Shown: positions 1-7,246, numbered from the stretch's first letter. The stretch: DNA of 16,457 nucleotides from Planctomycetota bacterium (GCA_030740295.1 JASLXP010000613.1:1-16457); one strand, 5' to 3'. Program-made: numbers and translations. The notes: generated from the letters alone by a model not told the origin.

Positions 1-2
1 GT

Positions 3-1130
3 GCCCGTGCGATTGGGATTACCGGTGGAGTGCAGGCATTGCCGGTGATCCTGCTCGCGTTGCCGGCGGGGCAGATGGCGGACATGTTCGATCGGCGAAA
101 GTTGGTTTTTGTCAGTCGGCTCCTGGCAGCGGCATGCTCGATAGGCCTCGCTCTTTCTTCGTATTACCAAGCCCCGATTAATTGGATGTATTGCCTGCTG
201 TTGATGGCGAGTATTTCGGGCACGATTGGCAGGCCTGCTCAGTCTTCGCTGATGCCGCAACTGGTACCTGCAGAGATCTTCAGTAACGCGGCGACCTGGA
301 GCAGCAGTACGTGGCAGTTTGCCGGGGTGGTCGGCCCTGCGCTGGGTGGACTGGTTCTGATTTACAGCATTCAAGCTGCGTATGTCATCGCTGCCGCGGG
401 GTCGATCTATTTTGCTGTCAGTGTCTTGACGCTCAATCCCCAGGAGACGGATCGCAAGAAGGAGCCGGTCACCATGAAAACACTGCTCGCGGGGTGTCGT
501 TTTGTATGGGACAAGAGGGTGCTTTTCACGATCATCTCGCTCGATCTGTTTGCCGTGCTCCTTGGTGGCGCGACCTATCTTCTACCGATATTTGCCAAAG
601 ACATTCTGCATGTCGGTGGGATCGGGTTTGGGTTGCTGAGAGCGGCGCCCGCGGTGGGCGCGTTTGCAATGGCGATTGGAATCGCACACCTGCCACCTTT
701 TCGGAAAGCCGGCGTGGCAATGTTGTGGGCAGTCGCGGGGTTTGGAGTGGCGACCATTGTTTTCGGGATATCACGGTCCTTCACACTTTCGCTTGTGATG
801 CTCTTCCTCGCCGGGGCGCTCGACAACGTCAGCGTGGTCGTCCGGCATACTTTGATTCAGTTGCTGACACCGGATGAAATGCGCGGTCGGGTATCCGCGG
901 TGAACAGTGTGTTCATCAGCTCTTCCAACCAGATCGGTGGCCTGGAGTCTGGGGAGACGGCCGAATGGTGGGGGCCGGTAACCGCCGTGGTGGTTGGCGG
1001 TGTCGGCACCATTGTCGTCGTGATCGTGACGGCGGTGCTGTCGCCACAGTTGTTGAAGATTGGCTCTCTTGAGGAGGTGCACAAGGAGGAAGGGCCGGTG
1101 GAAGAGGAAGAGGAAGATTGTGAATTGTGA
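3..1130 (+). CDS. MFS transporter (MFS_3 / EntS-like exporter), 5' partial
   Basis: Inner-membrane major facilitator transporter, probably a proton-driven exporter of a small molecule; the substrate cannot be read from sequence. The reading frame is open to the window's left edge, so the first one or two membrane helices are missing; a GTG at 30 is an internal codon, not the start. The remaining 375 residues show the loop 2-3 signature (LPAGQMADMFDRRKLVF) and about ten hydrophobic helices, with the RPAQSSLMPQLVP segment typical of the MFS_3 / enterobactin-exporter group. After the last helix (ends near SPQLLKIGSL) the protein continues into an acidic tail (EEGPVEEEEEDCEL) encoded by the repeat starting at 1098, and the stop codon itself lies in that repeat. 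The family call is firm; the specific substrate is unknown. Confidence 0.88.
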   Translation, partial: ARAIGITGGVQALPVILLALPAGQMADMFDRRKLVFVSRLLAAACSIGLALSSYYQAPINWMYCLLLMASISGTIGRPAQSSLMPQLVPAEIFSNAATWSSSTWQFAGVVGPALGGLVLIYSIQAAYVIAAAGSIYFAVSVLTLNPQETDRKKEPVTMKTLLAGCRFVWDKRVLFTIISLDLFAVLLGGATYLLPIFAKDILHVGGIGFGLLRAAPAVGAFAMAIGIAHLPPFRKAGVAMLWAVAGFGVATIVFGISRSFTLSLVMLFLAGALDNVSVVVRHTLIQLLTPDEMRGRVSAVNSVFISSSNQIGGLESGETAEWWGPVTAVVVGGVGTIVVVIVTAVLSPQLLKIGSLEEVHKEEGPVEEEEEDCEL

Positions 1131-1263
1131 ATTGTGAATGGTGGAAGAGGAAGAGGAAGATGGTGAATGGTGAATTGTGGAAGAGGAAGATTGTGAATGG
1201 TGAATGGTGAATTGTGAATGGTGGAAGAGGTGAATTGTGAATGGTGGCAGAGGAAGATGGTGG
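1098..1263. repeat. Short-unit tandem repeat (TGAATGG/TGAATTG heptamers with GAAGAG blocks)
   Basis: About 165 bp of degenerate repeat built from the heptamers TGAATGG and TGAATTG alternating with purine blocks (GGAAGAGGAAGAG). It starts inside the 3' end of the MFS gene, supplies its stop codon, and continues through non-coding DNA. The reverse strand gives a spurious His/Ser/Phe-rich ORF. There are no spacers of constant length, so this is not CRISPR. The 7-bp period recurs at 5788-5818, 7991-8073, 8193-8283 and 10018-10033 with other heptamers. Confidence 0.9.
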
Positions 1264-1394
1264 GACGCGGCCAAGAACGCTTTTCCTTTTTGGGATGCTC
1301 TATTAGATTGAGAGGCTGTTGAAAACGGATCACTGCTCTCCGATCATGTTGTCTCGATTCTGAATCGCGCTTGAGAAACAAAGAGAGGTCATCT

Positions 1395-2333
1395 ATGCCC
1401 GAAATTGAAACAGTCGGCTCGGAGATCCATGTCAGCACTGATTGCTTCGAAGCTGTCATTGCTACTGAGGGCTACACCAGTGGTGTGAAGGGTGGCTCAT
1501 TTCTTGACAGGCGAACTGGCGCACGCGATCTGGGGCATGGGCTCGATATCGCCGATTTCCTGCTTGAGCCGGCCGAAGGAAAAGAGCAGGACGGGGAGTG
1601 CCCTTATCACACTGGCGATGGCATGCACGGGAACATTGAGAAACGCTACGTGGAATTGCCGCAGATTTGCACGAAGGCGCGCAAACTGCCTTATCAGATT
1701 TTCCGAGGCGATGGTTTCATGGCTGCAAAAACGCGCTACACATGGAAGTCGGCGACGCTTGATTATCGGCCGGGCTCGGTGTGGGAACAGACAATCGTCT
1801 TCCCGGAAGGACAACGTTATTTCTTTGCCAGCGACCGCATCACCAGCGCGAATGACTGCGACGCGCTCATCTTTCGTCTCGACATGCCAGGGCATCTCAA
1901 GCACAACGCGGCTCAGGAGTTTTCAGCCATCTACCTCAGCTATGAAGGTGAGACCCCAGGCTCTGAATTCCTTGAAGACTTCGCGCCCGATGAACGGCAT
2001 CTCTACCAGCGCAACGATGCAGTCCTGCCGGCACGCATGATCCGGGGTTACCGCGTTTGGACCGATTCAGGCAACGATCCCTGGCTGGTGGGTATGACTC
2101 TCGATCCGGCGGATGTTTATGAGGCATGGTGTCACCAGCGTGGATATGTCTGCTTCATCCAGGAGCTGGGCGGTCGGCCGATCAAGACAGGTGAGAAGTT
2201 TGGCGCGGCCTATGTTGTCGGGTATTTCGATTCGGTGGATGAGATGAACGATGTTTACGATGGCCTTCGGGGGAGCAACGGGATTGTGGTCAGCGGGGAT
2301 GAGGAGGATGCCAACTGGGAGTGGGTGGCATAG
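1395..2333 (+). CDS. Hypothetical protein, possible mutarotase-like beta-sandwich
   Basis: Protein of 312 residues that I do not recognise. There is no signal peptide or membrane segment, so it is probably cytoplasmic. The start is ATG 1395, preceded at good spacing by the purine-rich AGAGAGG at 1382-1388; a TTG at 1371 also opens the frame but lacks such a site. The composition (many aromatic residues, alternating beta-like stretches, short motifs such as YHTGDGMHGNIEKRY and GYRVWTDSGNDPWLVG) suggests a beta-sandwich fold like those of aldose-1-epimerase and related carbohydrate enzymes, but no catalytic motif can be assigned. It is convergent with the carbamoyltransferase gene and separated from the MFS gene by the repeat, so it is likely a single-gene unit. 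It is intact with normal codon use. Confidence 0.75.
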   Translation: MPEIETVGSEIHVSTDCFEAVIATEGYTSGVKGGSFLDRRTGARDLGHGLDIADFLLEPAEGKEQDGECPYHTGDGMHGNIEKRYVELPQICTKARKLPYQIFRGDGFMAAKTRYTWKSATLDYRPGSVWEQTIVFPEGQRYFFASDRITSANDCDALIFRLDMPGHLKHNAAQEFSAIYLSYEGETPGSEFLEDFAPDERHLYQRNDAVLPARMIRGYRVWTDSGNDPWLVGMTLDPADVYEAWCHQRGYVCFIQELGGRPIKTGEKFGAAYVVGYFDSVDEMNDVYDGLRGSNGIVVSGDEEDANWEWVA

Positions 2334-2499
2334 AGCGGGACGCCGCGACCAATCTGGCCGATCCCAAACGAGCCCGGACCCGCCGGAGTCTCGCCGGCAT
2401 CGTGACCGAATTCGTTTCCGGCGACCACAGAACACGCTAAAGCGTGCACTACACGGAACTCCCATTGGACTTTTCACGAATGAATGTACCAGCATGTGG
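2334..2499. other. Convergent intergenic region with a REP-like palindrome
   Basis: This 166-bp gap separates two convergent genes. It holds a short palindrome, CACGCTAAAGCGTG at 2433-2446 (6-bp arms, 2-nt loop), and a GC-rich inverted stretch around 2380-2400. Such elements often end transcripts from both sides or belong to REP-like families, but there is no clear T-run, so a terminator is only possible. No gene is supported here. Confidence 0.35.
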
Positions 2500-4263
2500 C
2501 TACCCGCTCGGCTCTTTGTCCATCTGTTCGTAATCCGCCTCCCTTACCTCCTCACTTAAGGTTGATTCATCTTTGGTCTCGATCACGTAGTTGCCCATGA
2601 CGAGGATGTCGATGCCTGTTTTCATGAAACAGTTGTACCCGTCTTCGGGGGTGCAGACGATGGGCTCGCCGCGGACGTTGAAGGAGGTGTTGAGGACGAC
2701 CGGGCAGCCGTTGATCTTGTCGACCATTGAGATGAGGTCGTAGTAGATGCCGTTGGCCTCTTTGGTGACGGTCTGGACGCGGCCGGTGCCGTCTTCGTGG
2801 GTGACCGCGGGGATGACGCTGCGTTTGTCCATCTTGACGTCAGGGATGAGCAGCATGTAAGGGCTGTCCAGGTCGCCGAGATCAAAATATTCGTTAGCGC
2901 GATCTTTCAGGACGCTCGGCGCGAAGGGGCGAAACTTCTCACGGAATTTGATCTTGGCGTTGATGATATCCTTCATTTCAGGATTCATCGGGTTGGCCAG
3001 GATGCTGCGGCTGCCCAGGGCGCGTGGGCCGAACTCCATCCTGCCCTGAAACCAGCCAATGACCTTGTTGGCCGCGATTTCTTTGGCCGTGCGTTCGAGC
3101 ATGCCTTCCTTGTTGTAGGCGTCGTACTGAATGCCGCGGGATTTGAGGAAGTCCTCGATCTCTTCGTTGGTGAACGATGGGCCGAGATAGGCATTATCCA
3201 TCACGTATGAGCGGGGCTTGCCCATGACGGTGTTGTAGATGTGGAACGCCACGCCGACTGCCGCGCCGTCGTCCCCGGCCGCGGGTTGGATAAAGATGTC
3301 TTTGAATGGCGTCTTCTGCATGATGCGCCAGTTGGCCACGCTGTTGAGGCCGACTCCGCCGGCAATGCAGAGCTTGTCGAGCCCATAACGATCGTATGCG
3401 GCCTGGGCCATATTGACGATGGCGTTTTCGGTGACCTTTTGTCCGGAGTGCGCGATGTCCCGAAAGAACTCCTCGGGATGGTCGTCACCGGGCGGGCGGC
3501 GCGGGCGTCCGAAATGCTGTTCGAATCTCTCATTGAACGGCAGCGATGCATGATAGTGATAGGCGAAGTAATCGAGATTCAGCCGAAAGCTCCCGTCCGG
3601 CTTGGTGGTGATGAGCTCTTCGAATTTGGCCACATGGGTCGGTTTGCCGTAAGGGGCGAGGCCCATGACCTTCCATTCCGCGTCGTTGACCCTGAATCCC
3701 AGGTAAGCGGTGATCGTGCTGTAGAGGAGTCCAAGTGAGTGCGGGAAGCGGATCTCGTTTTCCAGGGTGATGTCCGTGCCTTTGCCGTAACCGATGGCGG
3801 TGGTCGACCATTCCCCTACACCATCGAGCGTGAGGATAGCCGCCTCTTCGAATGGAGAGACAAGAAATCCGCTGGCCGCATGGGAGAGGTGATGTTCACC
3901 GAAGAGCACTGGCTTTTTGATGTCCAGATTCTTCAGGATGGCGCGGCGTATCCAGAGTTTTTCGTGCAGCCAGATGGGCAGGGCCTGGCGAAACGCGGAG
4001 TAGGATTTTGGCCAGGTAGCGACGAAGTTCGTCATCAGCCGGGCGAACTTCTTCAGCGGCTTCTCATAGAAGGCGATAATGTCGAGGTCGTTGGCCGTGA
4101 TCCCGGCTTCCTTGAGGCAGTATTGGATTGCCAGCTCGGGGAAGCCGAAGTAGTGCTTTTTCCGATTGAAGCGCTCCTCCTCCGCCGCCGCGATAAGATG
4201 GCCGTCCTGGAGGAGTGCGGCTGCCGAATCGTGGTAGTAACAGGAGAGGCCGAGGATGTTCAC
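2500..4263 (-). CDS. Carbamoyltransferase, NodU/CmcH family
   Basis: Cytoplasmic O-carbamoyltransferase of 587 residues, the usual length for the family. Family members make carbamoyl-adenylate from carbamoyl phosphate and ATP in a Kae1/TsaD-like domain and transfer the carbamoyl group to a hydroxyl of a small molecule or sugar. Visible signatures: N-terminal SCYYHDSAAAL (7-17), EEERFNRKKH (28-37), the metal-binding HHLSH (124-128), DGVGEW (147-152), GLAPYGKP (201-208), AGGVGLNSVAN (301-311), PAAGDDGAAVG (327-337), and the C-terminal domain with GRMEFGPRALGSRS (407-420) and KFRPFAPS (443-450). All expected residues are present, so it should be active. The start is GTG (4263), chosen because the family begins exactly there; no strong Shine-Dalgarno is visible. 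It lies 60 bp after the small membrane protein gene and is probably co-transcribed from the promoter near 4700. The acceptor is unknown; saxitoxin-type and nodulation roles are only family precedents. Confidence 0.95.
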   Translation of the reverse strand: MNILGLSCYYHDSAAALLQDGHLIAAAEEERFNRKKHYFGFPELAIQYCLKEAGITANDLDIIAFYEKPLKKFARLMTNFVATWPKSYSAFRQALPIWLHEKLWIRRAILKNLDIKKPVLFGEHHLSHAASGFLVSPFEEAAILTLDGVGEWSTTAIGYGKGTDITLENEIRFPHSLGLLYSTITAYLGFRVNDAEWKVMGLAPYGKPTHVAKFEELITTKPDGSFRLNLDYFAYHYHASLPFNERFEQHFGRPRRPPGDDHPEEFFRDIAHSGQKVTENAIVNMAQAAYDRYGLDKLCIAGGVGLNSVANWRIMQKTPFKDIFIQPAAGDDGAAVGVAFHIYNTVMGKPRSYVMDNAYLGPSFTNEEIEDFLKSRGIQYDAYNKEGMLERTAKEIAANKVIGWFQGRMEFGPRALGSRSILANPMNPEMKDIINAKIKFREKFRPFAPSVLKDRANEYFDLGDLDSPYMLLIPDVKMDKRSVIPAVTHEDGTGRVQTVTKEANGIYYDLISMVDKINGCPVVLNTSFNVRGEPIVCTPEDGYNCFMKTGIDILVMGNYVIETKDESTLSEEVREADYEQMDKEPSG

Positions 4264-4323
4264 GTGATGTGTGGTGGGGGCACGTTTAAGAATGAAAGCC
4301 CGGATGAGTCCAGGCCCGCAGCT

Positions 4324-4614
4324 TCAAAACTGCATGGTGTATTTCTTGAGGGACTTTTCCGTCGGCTCGCGGGGTTCCCAATAACTATCGGCCTGCTGGG
4401 TCTTGCGGATGGGATCTTTCAGTCGAATGAAGAGGACGAACGGCATCATCACAAAGTAAATGAGAGTCAAGAGGATGAAGGTGTTGACCCTGGAGAGGAA
4501 CAAGCCGAACTTTATCCAGCCCCTCCAGAGCGGCATCAACGCACGAATGACAGCCGGCCTCTCGCTATCGTCCGACGGTGGCTCAGCGTGTCGTAGCGGG
4601 AGGGATTGTTCCAT
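4324..4614 (-). CDS. Small membrane protein, SxtJ-like
   Basis: A 96-residue protein with one clear membrane helix (about 47-63, FILLTLIYFVMMPFVLF) and a cytosolic charged tail containing DPIRK and DSYWEPRE. The tail resembles the small SxtJ-type membrane proteins found next to NodU/CmcH carbamoyltransferases in many bacteria, and the gene position (directly upstream of one, same strand) fits that association. No catalytic residues are visible; a membrane-tethering or partner role for the carbamoyltransferase is inference. The start is ATG 4614, preceded closely by AGAGGATT. It is the first gene of a two-gene unit, with a near-consensus promoter about 80 bp upstream. It is shorter than the roughly 130 residues I recall for SxtJ proteins, so it may be a related, reduced family (for example DUF5989-like). 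Confidence 0.78.
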   Translation of the reverse strand: MEQSLPLRHAEPPSDDSERPAVIRALMPLWRGWIKFGLFLSRVNTFILLTLIYFVMMPFVLFIRLKDPIRKTQQADSYWEPREPTEKSLKKYTMQF

Positions 4615-4692
4615 AATCCTCTACTTTCCGGGGAGGCCGCAATCTTTTGAGGATAAATAACTTACGCGCGGATTTGGCGCTGAAAGGCCGGG

Positions 4693-4720
4693 AGTATAGC
4701 CGCGGTCAGGCTCGGTTCAA
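4693..4720 (-). promoter_or_regulatory. Sigma-70-type promoter for the carbamoyltransferase cassette
   Basis: On the minus strand, TTGAAC (4720-4715) and TATACT (4698-4693) are separated by exactly 16 bp. Both are close to the housekeeping consensus. The expected start near 4686 leaves a leader of about 70 nt before the ATG at 4614. Confidence 0.6.
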
Positions 4721-4725
4721 CCCCC

Positions 4726-4753
4726 TTGACTTGACTACCTGCCCGCCTATAAT
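4726..4753 (+). promoter_or_regulatory. Sigma-70-type promoter for the sigma factor gene
   Basis: TTGACT (4726-4731) and a perfect TATAAT (4748-4753) are separated by 16 bp. This is the best promoter match in the window. The predicted start near 4760 gives a leader of about 165 nt. Its -35 box lies only 5 bp (CCCCC) from the -35 box of the opposing promoter. Confidence 0.7.
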
Positions 4754-4838
4754 CCGCCACATTCGAGGGTCACGACAGAGGGCAAGCCAGCTTCGCTGAT
4801 TACTACGGCAGACTTAAGAAATTGTTGGTTTTGCGAAG

Positions 4839-4856
4839 GAATCATGCGGATGATTC
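4839..4856 (+). promoter_or_regulatory. Hairpin in the sigma factor leader
   Basis: Perfect 7-bp inverted repeat (GAATCAT / ATGATTC) with a GCGG tetraloop, about 70 nt before the start codon. The ATG of a short upstream frame (4844-4978) lies in the arm and loop. It could influence translation, but nothing links it to a known leader family. Confidence 0.35.
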
Positions 4857-4925
4857 GACTAAGGATGGCTGCTCTGCAGGGAAACATCAACCCTCTTTCA
4901 TTTCGCGCCAAAAGCAGGGAATGCA

Positions 4926-5759
4926 ATGGCCAGGTCAAGAGAATTTGCACTCGAAGTCTATCTGAAGGACATCAGTAAAGTGCCGCTCCTCACCGCGGAC
5001 GAGGAGAAGGAACTGGCTTACAAAATTCAGGCCGGGGACGAAAAGGCCCGCGAAGCCATGACCGTCGCGAACCTGCGGCTGGTGGTCAGCATTGCCAAGA
5101 TTTACACCAATCGTGGCCTTATGTTCATGGATCTGATTGAAGAGGGTAACATCGGCCTGCTCAAGGCCGTCGAGCGCTTCGACCCCAAGGCTGAGACCCG
5201 TTTCAGCACCTACGCCACCTGGTGGATCAAACAATCCATCCGCCGAGCCATCACCAACACCGTGAAGACCGTCCGCATCCCGGCCTACATGGTGGAAATT
5301 ATCTCTCAATGGAAGAACGCGACCCAGACTCTGGCCAACGACCTGGGCCGTCAGCCGTCTGTCGCCGAAGTGGCCAAAGCGGTCGACATCCCTGCGGAAA
5401 AGGTGAACGTGATCAAGCGCGTCGTCCGTGCAGCCATGAACGCCAACCAGCCCGTCAGCCTCGATGTAGCTTACCAGGGCAACGACGTGATCGAAGATCA
5501 GAGCATGCAGCAGCCTGAAGATAGTTTCTTCGATCAATATGACAAGGATCGCCTGCAATCACACCTGGAAACCTTGACCGAGCGTGAAGCGAACATCCTC
5601 CGCATGCGATACGGCCTGAACTCCGGCGAGCCCATGACCCTGGAACAGATCGGCAACACCATGAGCCTGACCCGCGAGCGAATCCGCCAGATCGAGGAAG
5701 AGGCCCTAAAGAAGCTTCACGAGGTCATGACCAAAGATGACGATGTTGTGGAAGAATGA
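4926..5759 (+). CDS. RNA polymerase sigma factor, RpoD/SigA family (no region 1.1)
   Basis: Sigma-70 family factor of 277 residues that directs core RNA polymerase to promoters. Domains in order: region 1.2 (about 5-38, [22 protein letters not shown]), region 2 (43-112, with [28 protein letters not shown] and the -10 recognition helix [18 protein letters not shown]), region 3 (120-197) and region 4 (210-266, helix-turn-helix [28 protein letters not shown]). Region 1.1 and the non-conserved insert of large RpoD proteins are absent, as in group 2 factors and some short primary factors, so it could be either. The start is ATG 4926, with AGGGA at 4916-4920 at good spacing; the ATG at 4921 is out of frame and gives 14 codons. 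It is driven by the strong promoter at 4726-4753. apt follows 73 bp downstream on the same strand. Confidence 0.95.
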   Translation: MARSREFALEVYLKDISKVPLLTADEEKELAYKIQAGDEKAREAMTVANLRLVVSIAKIYTNRGLMFMDLIEEGNIGLLKAVERFDPKAETRFSTYATWWIKQSIRRAITNTVKTVRIPAYMVEIISQWKNATQTLANDLGRQPSVAEVAKAVDIPAEKVNVIKRVVRAAMNANQPVSLDVAYQGNDVIEDQSMQQPEDSFFDQYDKDRLQSHLETLTEREANILRMRYGLNSGEPMTLEQIGNTMSLTRERIRQIEEEALKKLHEVMTKDDDVVEE

Positions 5760-5762
5760 AGC

Positions 5763-5804
5763 ATGGTTAATGGTTGATGAACTGCGGCATCAACCATTAA
5801 CCAT
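5763..5804 (+). repeat. Perfect 17-bp inverted repeat after the sigma factor gene
   Basis: Arms at 5763-5779 and 5788-5804 are exact reverse complements around an 8-nt loop (AACTGCGG). The arms are built of AACCATN-type heptamers. No T-run follows, so it is not a standard intrinsic terminator; it could attenuate read-through into apt or stabilise the 3' end of the sigma factor message. Confidence 0.85.
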
Positions 5805-5829
5805 CAACCATAAACCCTGAACCATCAGC
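5788..5829 (+). repeat. AACCATN heptamer array in front of apt
   Basis: Four to five tandem heptamers (AACCATT, AACCATC, AACCATA, AACCCTG, AACCATC) fill the sequence up to the apt start, occupying the place where a ribosome-binding site would be. A 16-bp stretch (AACCATCAACCATAAA) recurs exactly at 10018-10033. Confidence 0.85.
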
Positions 5830-5832
5830 CTC

Positions 5833-6354
5833 ATGGACATCGACCACATCGCATCACTCATCCGTGACATCCCCGACTTCCCCAAGGCGGGCATCAATTT
5901 CAAAGACATCACCCCGCTGCTGCAAGACCCCGGTGGACTGCGCACCGTCACCAGTGCTATGGCTGATAATTTCAAAGACAATGGTGTAAATGGGGTGATC
6001 GGGATCGAATCCCGTGGTTTCATATTCGGCGCGCCTCTCGCCTATGAGATGGGCGTCGCCTATATCCCGGTTCGAAAGCCGGGCAAACTTCCCCATAAGA
6101 CCCGCAGCGTCACCTACGCCCTCGAATACGGGGAAGACACCCTCGAAGTCCACGAAGATGCCATTTATGAAGGGGATCGCGTGGTCATCGTTGACGACGT
6201 CCTGGCCACAGGCGGAACCGCTGCAGCCACCTGTTCGCTTGTCCGCGGGCTTGGAGCAGATGTGGTCAGTTGCTCTTTTCTGATGGAGTTGTCATTTCTC
6301 GACGGCAGGCAAAAATTACCTGACACCGAGATTTTTTCGCTGATTACTTTCTGA
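5833..6354 (+). CDS. apt: Adenine phosphoribosyltransferase
   Basis: Cytoplasmic purine-salvage enzyme: adenine + PRPP gives AMP + pyrophosphate. At 173 residues it matches the family length. The PRPP-binding signature VVIVDDVLATGGTA is at 117-130; the N-terminal DIPDFPKAGINFKDITPLL (12-30), IGIESRGFIFG (57-67) and the flexible-loop region RKPGKLPHKT (81-90) are all intact. The ATG at 5833 is the only start matching the family N-terminus, yet no Shine-Dalgarno is visible because heptamer repeat precedes it. Expression may depend on read-through and coupling from the sigma factor gene 73 bp upstream. tRNA-Arg follows 10 bp after the stop. Confidence 0.96.
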   Translation: MDIDHIASLIRDIPDFPKAGINFKDITPLLQDPGGLRTVTSAMADNFKDNGVNGVIGIESRGFIFGAPLAYEMGVAYIPVRKPGKLPHKTRSVTYALEYGEDTLEVHEDAIYEGDRVVIVDDVLATGGTAAATCSLVRGLGADVVSCSFLMELSFLDGRQKLPDTEIFSLITF

Positions 6355-6364
6355 ATCAGCATCA

Positions 6365-6438
6365 GCGCCCGTAGCTCAGCAGGATAGAGCATCGGTTTCC
6401 TAAACCGGAGGTCAGAGGTTCGAGTCCTCTCGGGCGTA
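6365..6438 (+). tRNA. tRNA-Arg (anticodon CCU)
   Basis: Full cloverleaf: acceptor stem GCGCCCG / CGGGCGT with a first G-U pair, D stem GCTC / GAGC, anticodon stem TCGGT / ACCGG with loop TTCCTAA (anticodon CCT, reads AGG), T stem AGAGG / CCTCT with loop TTCGAGT, discriminator A. The 3' CCA is not encoded and must be added enzymatically. Confidence 0.96.
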
Positions 6439-6444
6439 TGAATA

Positions 6445-6503
6445 CTTGTCGCGGAGCGCCAAGACCAATGTCGCTTGTCGCCGAGCGCGAAGGCCAACTG
6501 TCG
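6445..6503 (+). repeat. Imperfect tandem duplication after tRNA-Arg
   Basis: Two adjacent copies of about 29-30 bp (6445-6473 and 6474-6503) both begin CTTGTCGC and share GAGCGC, AAG and CCAA, with a few substitutions. They lie between the tRNA and the lipoprotein gene. No integrase or second tRNA 3' end is nearby, so an attachment-site reading is not supported. Confidence 0.6.
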
Positions 6504-6603
6504 GCTTCCCCAGCGCCTCACGCCGTCTCACATCCCCAGACGGGGAATTCCAGAGCCGCCCGGCTCGTGATACTCATTCACTCCTTCTCAAAAGGGGAAG
6601 TCC

Positions 6604-7137
6604 ATGTCTCGCTCAAGGATTCTTTCAACAAATCGGCCGTACGTGCGCACCGTCGCTGCTTCTCTAACGCTTCTTGCGACCTTCATCGCAGGATGTCAGA
6701 TCCAGTCCCGGGGAGGGAGAGCAAACTACGACCCGCCTCCAGCCGAAACGGGTTGGAATAAGGACGCCCCACAGAAAATAGAAACCCTCGCCGCACTCGA
6801 GGCCGAGACCCCGGAGTTGTCCGATTTTCCTGACGTCCTCATCCCGGAAGGGTTCGTGCACGACCCGCGCCAGTCCTATGTCAACATTTCATTTACAGAT
6901 GCCGGCACGAAGTACCGAGTGGCACAATTCTATTATGCGGGGAAGTCAAACGTTCCTTCTGTCTCAAGTTTCTATCGTGATCAGATGACCACCAACGGTT
7001 GGAAGCTCAACAACATCATGGGCCTCTACAGAAAGACCCTTGATTTCACCAAAGAAGACCAGGACGTGAATAATAAGCTCCGGGTCATTCTCATCCCGGA
7101 TGGCAAGAAAACCGAGCTCATCATTCATGTATACTGA
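6604..7137 (+). CDS. Predicted lipoprotein of unknown function
   Basis: Protein of 177 residues with a lipoprotein signal: basic start, hydrophobic stretch (17-29) and lipobox FIAGC with Cys31 as the lipidated residue. The mature part (from about 65) looks like a compact alpha/beta domain with segments such as FPDVLIPEGFVHDPRQSY, VAQFYYAG and FYRDQMTTNGWKL, followed by a beta-rich end. The pattern of a propeptide-like stretch, then PEGF and SFYRDQM...NGW, resembles small envelope lipoproteins in planctomycete-type genomes, but I cannot name a family. ATG 6604 is preceded by GGGGAAG at good spacing. It is likely monocistronic, with a weak terminator-like hairpin following. Confidence 0.82.
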   Translation: MSRSRILSTNRPYVRTVAASLTLLATFIAGCQIQSRGGRANYDPPPAETGWNKDAPQKIETLAALEAETPELSDFPDVLIPEGFVHDPRQSYVNISFTDAGTKYRVAQFYYAGKSNVPSVSSFYRDQMTTNGWKLNNIMGLYRKTLDFTKEDQDVNNKLRVILIPDGKKTELIIHVY

Positions 7138-7168
7138 GCATTCCGGGTCAGGTTGTGAGACAGAAACC

Positions 7169-7206
7169 GGCCGCTAAGCTATTCGGCCCTCACTCGCGGC
7201 CCCTTT
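7169..7206 (+). terminator. Possible intrinsic terminator after the lipoprotein gene
   Basis: GGCCGC (7169-7174) can pair with GCGGCC (7196-7201), followed by CCTTTT. The 21-nt loop and short stem make it weak, but its position 30-60 nt past the stop codon fits. Confidence 0.35.
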
Positions 7207-7246
7207 TCGACATCAGGGCCCACTCAGATTCGACAGGACAGAACCG

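Noticed and set aside
1098..1263. CRISPR-like repeat array
   Set aside because: Units are 7 bp and contiguous, without spacers of constant size, and no cas genes are present.
1355..1367. Palindrome CGATTC-T-GAATCG upstream of the 1395 gene as an operator
   Set aside because: Single short palindrome with no matching promoter or regulator; chance cannot be excluded.
771..1459. His/Ser/Phe-rich minus-strand frames across the repeat
   Set aside because: Produced by translating the heptamer array; not plausible proteins.
3739..4596. Long plus-strand frame (285 codons) opposite the carbamoyltransferase
   Set aside because: Antisense shadow of two well-supported minus-strand genes; composition resembles no family and it has no ribosome-binding site.
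4921..4965. ATG at 4921 as an alternative sigma factor start
   Set aside because: Out of frame; stops after 14 codons.
4935..5558. Minus-strand frame of 207 codons opposite the sigma factor
   Set aside because: Shadow of a highly conserved gene, His/Gly/Asp-rich translation.
6365..6503. tRNA-linked integration site
   Set aside because: No integrase, no displaced tRNA 3' copy and no island genes in the window.
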